Assembly: GCF_000151665.1 (NCBI RefSeq)
Contig: NW_013171826.1
Span: 188,501 to 252,500 of the forward strand
Length of the DNA: 64,000 bases
Direction: 5' to 3'
Source of the DNA: Blastocystis hominis
Taxonomy: Eukaryota > Sar > Bigyra > Opalinata > Blastocystidae
Of this stretch, positions 1-9,741 are shown piece by piece. Every line of letters begins with the position of its first letter. Positions within the stretch are counted from its first letter, which is position 1. The translations under genes and the position numbers were made by a program. The notes under the pieces were generated by a model that was not told where the DNA came from, did not search any database, and saw only the letters and a list, made by a program, of their open reading frames with translations.

Positions 1-577
1 TGTGAAGAAGCAATTTCGCACAAAAGATCGAATGATGAAGAAACCTAAAGTGTTAAACCGAAAGTAAAAGTTCCACTTTTTGAGAAGTATGGCTCGTCTT
101 CTTCTCATGTTGTTTTCCACTTGAAGGGACACTCTTCTTTCCTTCTTTACCCCTAGAGTCAAATTAAGAGAAAAAGACAACTTCCCCTCATTGCGTTTGG
201 CAGCTTCTTCGCGTAATTTTACTTTCTCGCAAGAATTACAAACTAACCTTCGTTTATAGCTACATGGCATCAAAACTTCTTAGCACATCGTACCGATGTC
301 GTGAACAGGGTTCACCGTTCTTGTGATCACATTTTGCATATCCGGGACATTGGCAGTGGTTGCATTGTACTTCATTACACCATATACAGCGGTTAGGCTT
401 TGGTCCAGGCTTGCTAGATCTCGAAACTTGGACGCGCTGATAGTCCCTTTCCCGAGAATACATCGAACCTGGGACTATTGGATAACTCTGAAGAAGTGAG
501 TAATTAGTGTTTTTCCGAAGACAATCCATATAAAACGAACTATTGACTTGATTCCTAATACCTACACTGGTATCCAT
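1..577 (-). CDS. Cys/His-rich hypothetical protein (partial or near-complete)
   Basis: Starts at an ATG at 577 and reads leftward. A 34-nt intron (about 258-291, GTACGA...TGTAG) joins the first exon to a second, giving the continuous stretch CSRHR-YKRRLVCNSCEKV. The Cys/His pattern (RCIWC, CNHC, CPGYAKC, C-x6-C, CNSC) suggests one or two zinc-binding sites. The tail is Lys/Glu-rich. If a further 29-nt intron (GTTGTC...CTCTAG) is removed, the frame ends in TAA at about 53-55; otherwise it runs off the window. I do not recognise the family and assign no function. Confidence comes from the frame restored by the first intron and the regular Cys spacing. Confidence 0.5.
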
Positions 578-1004
578 ATACTAAATAATCTAGATTGAAA
601 AAAGCAGCTAGATATCACCTGAAACACAAAAAAAGTGGAAACGTAGAATAGGGTAATAAATATCAAAATAATGGAATAGAGTTATAGTGTTACTATTATG
701 CTAATTATTGTTAACCCCTTTGACATCATCACGAAGAAGTCATTGTTTCTACTAATATTCCTTCTTTTTAATCAATTCTTAAGATCTTCTATTGATTTAT
801 TTTTTTATATCTTGCCTATATCAGTGTCTCTCTTTCTTTTTCATTTTAAGTATATACAATTTTACAACTCCCGCAATTCATATTTTAAATGTAGTCCTAT
901 TGATAGAGAAATGATTCAAACAAATTCCAAAATGAGACACACATGATACCTCATTATGGCGAGACGACATACTCCCACATTAATACTTTTATTGAAACCC
1001 AACA
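578..1004. other. AT-rich spacer
   Basis: Divergent spacer between the Cys-rich gene and the transporter. It holds only low-complexity ORFs rich in Phe/Leu/Ile, with no recognisable domain or splice pattern. Confidence 0.5.
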
Positions 1005-2709
1005 ATGGCAGCCAATCAGACGAAATTGAATCTTATTATGAGTTATATTGCTGTCTTTATGGACGTTTTGGGTTATGCTTTGATAACTCCCATCCTTCCA
1101 TTTCTTTGCAGTCAGATGAATGCGTCTGATATTGAAGAAGGGTTGATATTCTCTGGATACTCCGTAACTCAGGCTATGAGTACTTTCTGAGCAATGGTCT
1201 TAAGTTAGGTCTTGCTATTATGGGAATTGGGAGCGATTATTATGGACGGAAGGTATTTTTCATTTTGTCCTTGCTCGGTTCTTTCTTGGGTATCATTATG
1301 CTATTTTGATGAGCATAGGTGCCATCTTTCAAGGCATGTCAAAGCGTGTTTGGGATTTAATTTTGTGGAGGTGTATTACCGGTTTGTTTGCTGGAAGTCC
1401 TATTGTGACTCAAGCGTAAGATCCTCTAACCTTTTCATATATATATATAGATTGATCGCTGACTGTAGCTCGACTGAAAATCGGAATAAGTATCTCACCA
1501 TTTTGGAAGCTGTGATTTCTGCCGCTTCAGTGCTGGGTCCTGCGCTGGGTGGTATTTTGGGCCAATATAGCTACTCCCTTCCTCTGTACTTTGCTGGTTG
1601 TGTTGCTGGAGTAGCAATGCTCTTTTCATTTTTCTTCTTGCAAGAGACAAACAAGGACGTGAGGGACATCAAAGTTCTGAAAAAGCGAATGAAGCATCAG
1701 AGCGAGGGTACTTGAGCGTATCTCTTCTTATCCGCAGAAGAAAAAGCCAAGACGCAAGTTACGATCCAGGAAAAGATCGACGAGATCAGCCAGCGTCGCA
1801 AAAGCATCCACGTTCGTCCGACCAAACTCATGATTCTCTGCTTCCTCGTCGAGTTCTGCAATCGCTGGGCGCTCAACGCGATCAATACTCGCTACGGAAC
1901 GTATCTGCTTGACACTTTCCAAGTCAGCTCGACAACGTTCTCGTACATTCTGTGTGCTCAAAGTGCTTGGGTGTGCGTCCAACAAGCCTTCATTTATGGC
2001 CTGGTGGTTCGCACGATCGGTCTTCCCATTCCGGTTGTGGCTCTCGGCGGAATCTTGATCGAGATCGTCGGGTATTTGGTGATGGTGGGCGCCTCCACGC
2101 TGGTGTGGAGCGTGGTGGGTTCGACGTTGCTATGGATCGGCTATGCGTTCACAGCCCCCACTTCCACATCGATCATCAGCGTATTTGTAAAGCAGTTGTG
2201 TGATCTAGACGACGAATCGTCCCGAAGTGCAAGGGAAAGTGCTCTCTTGGAACAATCTCAGCTCCCAAGCGGCGTTCATTCTCTGCCCGCTCGTGCTTTC
2301 CTGGCTCTACTCCTTCTCTCACAAAGGAAGTTACTATTTCTGCCTCGTGTTCGCAGTGGTCGCGGTGGTTTCGCTGTGTCTGATCCTGCGGATGCCGAAC
2401 GCGATGATGTTCGGAAAGGCCGGGGTGAAGGAATTGCCGGTGGTGAGCGAGGGAGTGACGAAGGGAAATAATCTGGATGAGGAGAAGGAGGAGAAGGGAA
2501 ATGACGAGTCGTCGAAGGTTTCTCCGCAGTGTACCGAAGGAACCTCGAAGGATTCGTTGAAGGGGAGTGGCGTGGAGGCGCCGAAGGCACCGAAGGCACC
2601 GAAGGCGGAGGAAATGGTGGATGGAGTGGATGGAGTGGGTGCGGTGAGTGTGGAAATGGGAAAGGTGGAAAGCCACGATGAAGTGAAAGTCGCTTCTGAG
2701 AAAGCGTAA
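1005..2709 (+). CDS. Major facilitator superfamily (MFS) transporter
   Basis: Five introns (1180-1208, 1290-1318, 1416-1450, 1708-1737, 2181-2208; 28-35 nt) join six exons into one multi-pass membrane protein. The start follows the typical N-terminus (MDVLGYALITPILPF). The loop between TM2 and TM3 carries the MFS signature GIGSDYYGRK. TM4 gives RCITGLFAGSPIVTQA, followed by ADCSSTENRNKYL and GPALGGILG, typical of drug:H+ antiporters and spinster/TETA-like carriers. A central hydrophilic loop separates the two six-helix halves. After the last helix there is a Lys/Glu/Pro-rich cytosolic tail with APK repeats. Substrate is unknown. TGTTTGTT follows 17 nt after the TAA. Confidence 0.85.
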
Positions 2710-2725
2710 ATGGAATCGTGCGGAT

Positions 2726-2733
2726 TGTTTGTT
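2726..2733 (+). terminator. TGTTTGTT 3'-end motif of the MFS gene
   Basis: Exact TGTTTGTT just downstream of the stop codon, the known Blastocystis polyadenylation-associated element. It recurs behind most genes in this window. Confidence 0.7.
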
Positions 2734-2888
2734 TTAGACGATATGTGTGTGTAGGGGAATGAGGAGGGAAGGTTGGAATCAGAGTGGAAGTGATTTTGGA
2801 TTGAATGATAGGATTATTATTCACTCATTCAATGATTCAATGATTGATTCAACGATCGCTTGACTCATTGCTTGACTCACTCAATGAT

Positions 2889-4621
2889 TCACTTCCCTTT
2901 ATTCCAACAAACACAAGAATAGAAACTGTCAAACGTACTATTCCGATCAAGCATGATCATCTCATTTTCTCCCTTCTCCGACGGCACCGGATCCACCGAC
3001 TCTCTCGACGTCATCAAATCCTCATTGTCCGATTCATGCTGTCCCCACTGCATATTAATGCTCGACCGTCTCTGAATGCCTCGCAGCTGGCTCTTCAAAT
3101 CCTTCAGTCGCTGCTTCTTCGCCAGCTCGTCCAGATTGTACGTCTGCGCCAGCCCCGCCCTCGACGTTTCGCGCAGCGTATCCTCGATGTCTTCGCCGGT
3201 CAAAATCATCGTCATCACCACCTCATCGAACGAGATGATGTGGAACACGTTCGTCATCAGCGCGTACTGCGCGCACTCCAGCGCTCGCGCCGCCGCCATC
3301 GCGTTCCGCTCGATGCACGGCACCTGCACCAGTCCCTTCACCGGATCGCACGTCAATCCCAGCATGTGCTCGATCGCCATCGTCGCCGCGTATTCGATCT
3401 GCTCCGTCGATCCGCCCAGCAAAAAGCACGCTGCTCCCGCGGCCATCGCGCACGCCACGCCCACCTCGGCCTGACAGCCCGCTTCGGCTCCCGAAATGGA
3501 CGCGTTGACCTTGGCGATGTTGCCGATGACGCCAGCGACGGCGAGAGCGTCGATGCAGTCCTCGTCGGTGATGTTCTCGTGGTGTGTGTGGAGATAATAG
3601 AGCAGTCCAGGGACGATGCCGCACGCGCCGCACGTCGGAGCGGTGACGACGATCTCTCCGCCCGCGTTGTTCTCCGACACGGCGAGCGTGTACGCGAAGA
3701 GATACGCGTGTTCCTACAGAGAGAGGGAGCCAGGGACCGTACGCTCAGACTCGAATTGCTTCGCTGCGCCGCGCGGTACATGTCACGCGACTTGCGGGGC
3801 AGATTGAGCCCGCCGGGGAGCACGCCCTTGCCCTGCAGACCGATCTCCACGCAGCGCTTCATGGTGTCCCAGATCATTTTCAGGAAGTCGTGAATGCCCT
3901 CGCCTTCGCTCTGGTAGACGAAATCGTTCATTTTGAGACCAGTCTTGCGGCACCAGCGAATCAGAGCGTTCATCGTGGAGTAGTTGTACACTTTGTCGAA
4001 CGTTTTCTTGTACGGGCCTTCGATCATGGACAGTTCCGAGTCCACGACGATCGCGCCGCCTCCAACGCTGTAGTACGTCTCTTGGGCACATTCCTCCTCA
4101 CCCTTGCAGGCCTTGATCGTCATGCCGTTGACGTGGAACATTAAGGTTTCGTTCGCTTTCCAGATGAAGGTAACCTTCTTTGGCTTCAACTCGTTCTCGA
4201 TCGCGACATCGGTCATATGGCCTTTTCCGGTTGCAGCGAGAGAGCCATAGAGAATAACCACGTAGTTGTCGATTCCGGCGTCGTATAAAGCGCGGAATCT
4301 TTTAGCTGCATTGGCAGGACCCATCGTATGTGAGCTAGAAGGTCCATGGCCAACTCTACGCTAGAGACTCTTTCCGATTACTACCTAAACAATTCTCGAA
4401 GAGAAGGCATTCCATCAGTTTCAGTTACAGACGAATAATATATATGAGAGTTTCCCTGCCCGTTAGTACTCGCTGAACAAAACGTACCTTCTTTGAAATA
4501 ATGCGAATATGCGAGGCAGAGCGCTTCTACAGCAAATCAGTGGATCGTCGTCGAATCCTACCATTCCGGAGGCGTTCTGAGTGTCCTCCTCTTCTACAAT
4601 AGCCGCGTCGTCAAGATCCAT
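2889..4621 (-). CDS. Iron-sulfur L-serine dehydratase, single-chain bacterial type
   Basis: Catalyses L-serine to pyruvate plus ammonia with an oxygen-sensitive [4Fe-4S] cluster. Splicing from the ATG at 4621 through 29-35-nt introns (one clear at 3714-3742) yields the beta-domain motif [20 protein letters not shown] and then the alpha domain: [41 protein letters not shown]. The three cluster cysteines are in TCGACG, LTC and VPC. Both domains are in one chain, as in single-chain bacterial SDH. This is not the PLP-type serine dehydratase usual in eukaryotes, so bacterial ancestry is likely (inference). Oddity: TGTTTGTT (2906-2913) lies inside the open frame, upstream of the genomic TGA, so the true C-terminus is probably about 6 residues shorter, with a stop made by polyadenylation. 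Confidence 0.9.
2906..2913 (-). terminator. TGTTTGTT motif inside the serine dehydratase reading frame
   Basis: Minus-strand TGTTTGTT located before the in-frame genomic stop (2889-2891). Cleavage 4 or 7 nt upstream leaves a terminal T that would become TAA on adenylation. Confidence 0.6.
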
Positions 4622-4662
4622 TTTCCTAAACCAACAATGTAAATTCTACATTTCCACTTTTT

Positions 4663-4670
4663 AACAAACA
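4663..4670 (-). terminator. TGTTTGTT motif of the TPR gene
   Basis: Exact motif about 20 nt past the TAA (4691-4693) of the TPR co-chaperone gene. Confidence 0.65.
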
Positions 4671-4690
4671 GAGCAGTATGAAACAGCAGT

Positions 4691-5646
4691 TTACTTCATT
4701 CCTTCCTGCTTCAACTTTCTCACTGCATCTCCGATTCTATGCTACCCATCAAAAAACGCACGAAATCCTACCTGAGCCGCATTTGCCATCGCGATCGTCG
4801 GATCAATCATCAGCACGTTACGAATATCCTCCAGAGCGGATCGGTAACGCTCCAAGTTCTCAAAAGCGAGTCCTCTTCGCAGAAGCGCCTTAATGTTTTT
4901 GGGCTGTCTGTCAACTCCCTCTCACACACCTACATCGTGCTCCAGAACCCACGTCGAGTCCTCCACCACAGCCTCGTAGTTACCGAGCTGCTGGTAGCAG
5001 GCAGCACGGTTGTTGTAACAAGCCAGAAGCACATCGCTCATGGGAGGATTTTCACCAACGCTCTCGATAGCCTTTGTGTACTACAGGTTAGATATAGAAC
5101 GGAGACACACAGATTGAATGGCCTGAGTGAAACGAGAGGCCTTGAAGTGCTCATTACCCTCCGCCTTGTAACGATCGAGAGGGGGCATTCCACCGATCTT
5201 CTCCTTGCGCAACTCCTCAGCCTTGGGCTCGGCAATACGGAGCAACACCAAAAGATTCTTGTCGTCCGGGAATACTTTCAGACCGCGTTGCAGGAGTTCC
5301 TCGGCCTCAATGAACTCGTTCTACGGTCAAACCAAGCACCCTCTCCTACCAAGTTGATCATGGCAGTAGCCGCTCTGTGGTAACCCTTGACAAAGTCAGG
5401 CTTCATCTGGACACACTTTAAACCATCCTCCTTAGCCTTGGCCCACTCCTTCAGACCACAGTATGCCATGGCACGGTTCGAGTAAAGAATGTGGTTAGAA
5501 GGATCTAAATCAATGGCCTATTCCGAATAGTTGACAACAAATTCGGGTACGTCAGAATAGCATTTCGCGGCCTCTCTGTACATTTGCTTAGCATAAAAGG
5601 CATTTCCCTCGTTCTTTTTGGCAGCAGCAGCACCCGCTTGAGACAT
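4691..5646 (-). CDS. Two-clamp TPR co-chaperone (STI1/TOM34-like)
   Basis: Five short introns (29-33 nt) join six exons. The first TPR block starts at residue 11 (KNEGNAFYAKQMYREA...), continues with DAIDLDPSNHILYSNRA and ends VKGYHRAA. The second block reads YKAEGNEHFKASRF, NNRAACYQQLGNY and IKALLRRGLAFENLERY. Both blocks keep the carboxylate-clamp residues (K..GN, N of YSNRA/NNRA, K..xR), so each should bind the C-terminal EEVD of Hsp70 or Hsp90. No DP domains or TM segment are seen, which makes it shorter than STI1/HOP and closer to TOM34 or UNC45-type TPR proteins. Cytosolic. The family is secure; the exact orthologue is not. Confidence 0.82.
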
Positions 5647-5798
5647 GGATAGAAATAGAGATTTTTTTTCTTGTAAACTGCAACCTATTTATTCTAGAAA
5701 GTTCTTTTCCTTATTTTAGTTTATCGGCTCCCATTCGATGTAAAATGAACGGTAGAACGCGGTTTGCGTGCGAAAACCTACATTCTCCAAATGTTGTC

Positions 5799-6183
5799 TC
5801 AACTGCCAAAATGGAGCAAAGTGTCAAGAGTGTTGCGCTCTATCCATTTTCGAAGCAAGGATGTGAAACCTGGAAAAGTGTTTCTCTGTAGCAAAGATAT
5901 GGAGATTTTGACAAAATCACATTGATTCTGTATCCCTTTCAAACGAATGAACGCCAAGCAATCCCCATAAACAATAGAAGTCACATGATTAGGGTAGTTC
6001 ACAACTTTAATTTCTCCTATTTGTTAACATGTTCCCAGCCTAATTAACATGGAATTTCGATCCAAACATGACCATTTTAGTAAATAACGTACCAGCGGAT
6101 TTGATGCACAAATTGACACTCAGGTTGTCATTATCGTTGTGCATCAAATCCGCTGGTACGTTGTAGTTAATGAATCTTTCCAT
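5799..6183 (-). CDS. Small hypothetical protein, tentative gene model
   Basis: An ATG at 6183 opens MERFINYNVPADLMHN, and a strong GTACGT donor at about 6090 can be joined over a 76-nt intron to a second exon reading GEIKVVNYPNHVTSIVYGD and CLAFIRLKG. A further 30-nt intron is possible near 5850. The C-terminal frame is unresolved: two frames stay open toward 5700. No family recognised. Its first exon contains both arms of a perfect 26-bp inverted repeat. Divergently transcribed from the coactosin gene 36 bp away. Confidence 0.35.
6086..6162. repeat. Perfect 26-bp inverted repeat (hairpin)
   Basis: Arm 6086-6111 (AACGTACCAG...GCACAA) is the exact reverse complement of 6137-6162, with a 25-nt loop that itself has a 5-bp inner inversion (TGACA/TGTCA). 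It sits at the 5' end of a minus-strand ORF and close to the start of the plus-strand coactosin gene. Confidence 0.95.
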
Positions 6184-6218
6184 ATTTCTTTTATTCATTT
6201 CGTTTAGTTGAATTAAAC

Positions 6219-7281
6219 ATGGCTCAGTGCGAAGAGGTCGCCAGATCTGAAGAATACAAGAGAATTCTTGACGATCATGATCTAACTAGCTGGTAGTTTT
6301 TATGCGATTTGTTGACATCTAGGATTGTTTGTGACATTGAGGGTTTCAGCAAGTTAGTTGTTAACTCTGCCGGTGAGGGTGGTTACGATGAGTGTATCAA
6401 GCACTTAGACCCTGCCAAGGTAAGGCTCGCATGCTGAATCGTGATTTGTAGTGCCAGTTTGCTCTTATTGAGGTGATTGGACTTGAGAACAAGTCTGCCG
6501 TTACGAGCAGACGTCCCAAGTTCGTGTTCATTGCCTGGATCGGTAGCGAGACTCCCATCATTGAGCGTGCGCGTGTGAGTACCATCAACTCCCAGGTCCG
6601 TGAGTTCTTCTGCGTATGTGCCTTTCCCCTCGGTCTTATTGCTAGAGAGCCCATATTGGTCTCCAGGTGAACACTCTGGAGGAGATGACGAAGGACATCA
6701 TCATCCGTGAGCTGGACCGTGCTTCCGGCTGCCACGCCCCCGACGAATACATTTTCGACATCACCGCGGAGGATATCGACTTCACTGGCCACGAGGACGA
6801 CGTGAAGCAGAGCGATGTGACGTTCGAGGACGTGTGGGAGGAGTTCAAGAAACAGGAGTCGAATGTGAACTGGATCCTGTTCCAGCTCGCCAAGGACGAG
6901 ACCCTGCAGGTGTTCGGCTATGGCAACGACGGTCTGCAAGGACTGATGGACAAGCTGGACGACAGCGAGGTGCTGTACGGAATTTTCAAGGTGAACGCCT
7001 TCAACAAGGCCGGAACCTGCACGTCGGTGCGAGAGCGCTTCGTGTTCCTGATCTGGGTGCCCGAGAACGCTCCCGTGTTCACTCGCGCGCGTGTGGCCAC
7101 GCACAAGCAGGTGCTGCTGAAGCGTCTGCAGACCTACCATGCGGAGATTCGCGCCGAAAGCATCGAGGATATCACGCGAGAGGATATCGTGAAGATTTTG
7201 GACAAGTCGTGCGGATCGCACAAGCCCCAGAAGTACATCTTCGGACCTGGAGACGAGGTGGTGTGCCAGGAGGAGGAATAA
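6219..7281 (+). CDS. Coactosin-like protein with two ADF-H domains
   Basis: Introns at 6293-6322, 6420-6451 and 6614-6645 join four exons. Each half shows the coactosin/ADF-H core: first FVFIAWIGSETPIIERARVST and, in the second half, FVFLIWVPENAPVFTRARVAT. Each is followed by a helix with ITREDIVK/EEMTKDIII and a closing acidic loop (YIFDIT, YIFG). The first domain starts near residue 10, the second near residue 150. Tandem ADF-H architecture resembles twinfilin, but the repeats look more like coactosin. Expected to bind F-actin or G-actin in the cytosol. The last exon is GC-rich with strong codon bias, suggesting high expression. Ends EVVCQEEE-TAA. Confidence 0.82.
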
Positions 7282-7398
7282 GAAAACAGCCGTTCGTTCG
7301 TTCATTCTTTCTTTCTTTCTGTTGTGATAGCATGTTCTATATCCTACTCTTTGTTTTACACACCCTCTCCAACGTGCTCTAGCGCGAGCAGTCGCACT

Positions 7399-9726
7399 AT
7401 GAAGGATAATAACATTCGAATCATTGTGGTTGGCGATGGTCTGAGCCTTTGCATCGCGCTAATGTGTAGCTGCTGTAGGGAAAACGTCCATCATTTCGAC
7501 CTTCGTGTCGGATCGATTTGCCGAAAATGTAGACCCCGTTCTGTGCGAAGTTGTGATTCCAGGTGAATGCACAACCAATCACTGTTCCTTAACGATAGTC
7601 GATTCTTCATGTTGGAATTTCGCAGATGGACTGATTGTATAGCAATTGAAGAAGATCATGATATTACTTGTGAACAAATTCGTCTGGTATTGATCACTGC
7701 TGCCTCTAAATGCTAGGCAGATGTTGTTATGATCGTCTATTCGCTGGACAAGCCCCATTCGTTAGAAAGTGTCACTACGAAGTGGATTCCCCTCGTGATC
7801 GATATTGGCGGTCCCCAGAAGCCTATCGTCGTTGTAGGAAACAAAATCGATTTGGAGAAGAATCCGTCCTCTATGAACTCCAACACGCATCTTCGAGAAC
7901 ACTCCGAATCGATTCTCTCCCAATATCCCGTATCTTCCCAGCATTTTTGAAGCCTATTCCCTAGAACGTGGATTGCTGTATGGAATGCAGTGCCAAGAGT
8001 CGTCAGAACCTCACTCAGGTGTTCTACGCGGCTCAACGCACCGTGGCCTTCCCGATCTCCCCCCTCTTCGACCGTTCCTCGCAATCCCTGACCCCCGCGT
8101 TCGTCCGCGTTCTCCGCCGCGTTTTCCGCTTCTTCGACCGCGACCAGGACGGTCTCTGGAGCTTCGCCGAGCTGAACCTCTTCCAGAAGACCGTCTACCT
8201 CACCGAGCTTTCTCGCCAGGAAGTGGTTCTCCTCCACTCCGTGCTTCGCGAGCAAGACCCCGCCAGCATCCGCGCCGACGGGCTCACCGAGGACGGCTTC
8301 TGCCTGCTTCTCCGGCTCTTTCTGCAGCGCGATCGCACCGAGGCCGCTTGGCTGCTGCTCCGCTCCCTCCGCTTCGATGCGCAGCTTCGCCCGCCGCCCG
8401 CGCCCGCGCCCGCGCAGCCCGGACCCGCTCCCGCGGTGCCCGAGTGGAGTTTCCCCGTTTCGCTGTTTCTGACGAGGGTAGGGCCGGGTTCCACGTTTCC
8501 ACTAGACTGCGGAGCTGTTCGATTCGGACGGAGACGGGTCGCTGGACCCCGCGGATTTGGTGCGCCTGTTCGCCCCGCTGCCCCGCGGAATGGCGCCCTG
8601 GAAATTGGAGGAAGCGGGGGAGAGAGCGGAGAATGTGGAAAGAGAGGAGCCTTTAAATGAATCGAAGTTAATGAATGAAACGAATGTATCGGTGAATGAA
8701 TCGAATTTGATGAATGAATCAAACGCATTGAATGAATCAAACGCATTGAATGAATCAAATCCATCAGTGAACTCATCCATAAACGCATTGAATGAATCGA
8801 ACTCAATGCATGAATCCATGAATCCATCTATAAACCCATCAATGCATGAATCAATGAACCCATCAATGAATCCATCCATGAGCCCATTCACTTCATCCAC
8901 TTCGCTCACCCACGCGGAGTTTTTGGCTTTGTGGGACGCGCTGCTCTGCGTCGATCCCGCGCTCGCCGTCCGAGCCGTTCTCCAGCTCGGATACTTCGCC
9001 GATCCCCGCGGGATGGTCGAGTGGAAACGCCCCGCCCAGAAGGAGCGACGCATCGCCTGGTGCCGCGGGGAAGGCCCGCTTTTCGCCGCGCTGGCGCAGC
9101 GAATTCGCACGCGAACCCTCGTGGAACCCGCGCGAGTGGCCATCGCCCTGCTCCCGCGGGGAGACCGCAGACGCACTCTCTGCTTCACCGACAGCGATGA
9201 ATTCCCGCGGGACTTGGAAAGTGGGGAAACGGGGAAACCTGAAAGGTAGTCGGGACGTTCGACGTCGCCGACCTCTCGTCGTTTACCGCGTGCACCGAGT
9301 CGATTCCCGCGGGGATCCCTGTCATATTGGTGGGAATGCGCAGTGAAACGCCCGATAAAGTGGGGAAACGTGGAATTGTGGAACGTAGACGGGAGATGAA
9401 GCGAGTGTGAGAGAGGAAGTGCGTCGGTATTGCGAGAAATATTCGCTGATGGAACCGAAAATCGTGGGCGAAATGGCAGACGAAGAGGTGGAGGCGATGC
9501 GGGAGATGTTGTTCGAATGCGCGCTGAACCCGTAGGTGTGGCGGAATGAAATGAAAATAGAGCGATGTGCACTCCGGAGACGCAGGAGCAGAGGAAGAAG
9601 AGGATCATGCGGACGGTTGTGGGTGTTGGCTTGTTGGGCGCTGGTATGGAAGGGAAGAGGGGAGACTAACATGTAGTAGCTGCGTCGGCGGTGATTCTGT
9701 TCCGTGATCGGTTTAAATGGAAATAG
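7399..9726 (+). CDS. Miro, mitochondrial Rho GTPase with NES-rich insertion
   Basis: About nine introns of 28-35 nt. GTPase 1 is canonical: VGDAAVGKTSIISTF (P-loop), TIVDSS and VGNKIDLEKN (G4). It is followed by two EF-hand units (FDRDQDGLWSFAEL and FDSDGDGSLDPADL). Between the second EF-hand and its helical partner lies a roughly 75-residue Asn-Glu-Ser repeat (8650-8890). The C-terminal GTPase region keeps IPVILVGMRSET, but its P-loop is replaced (CRGEGPL lacks GKT/S), so GTP binding there is doubtful. The chain ends with a tail anchor, VVGVGLLGAVAASAVILF then RDRFKWK, for the outer membrane of the mitochondrion-related organelle. TAG is only 3 nt before TGTTTGTT (9730-9737). Confidence 0.88.
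8650..8890 (+). repeat. Asn-Glu-Ser tandem repeat inside Miro
   Basis: Imperfect repeats of AATGAATC-type units encode N-E-S-N/K and N-P-S-M blocks, an in-frame low-complexity insertion between EF-hand 2 and the C-terminal domain. Confidence 0.85.
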
Positions 9727-9729
9727 TTT

Positions 9730-9737
9730 TGTTTGTT
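9730..9737 (+). terminator. TGTTTGTT motif of Miro
   Basis: Motif begins 3 nt after the Miro TAG and ends 4 bp before the next gene's ATG (9742). The spacing is so tight that the 3'UTR must be nearly absent. Confidence 0.7.
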
Positions 9738-9741
9738 TCAA

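Noticed and set aside
698-946. 82-codon plus ORF
   Set aside because: Phe/Leu/Ile low-complexity translation of AT-rich spacer, no splice or domain support.
1005-9726. Stop-codon reassignment or programmed frameshifts
   Set aside because: In-frame stops inside genes are nearly all removed by introns with proper GT...AG ends; several genes end in ordinary TAA, TAG and TGA.
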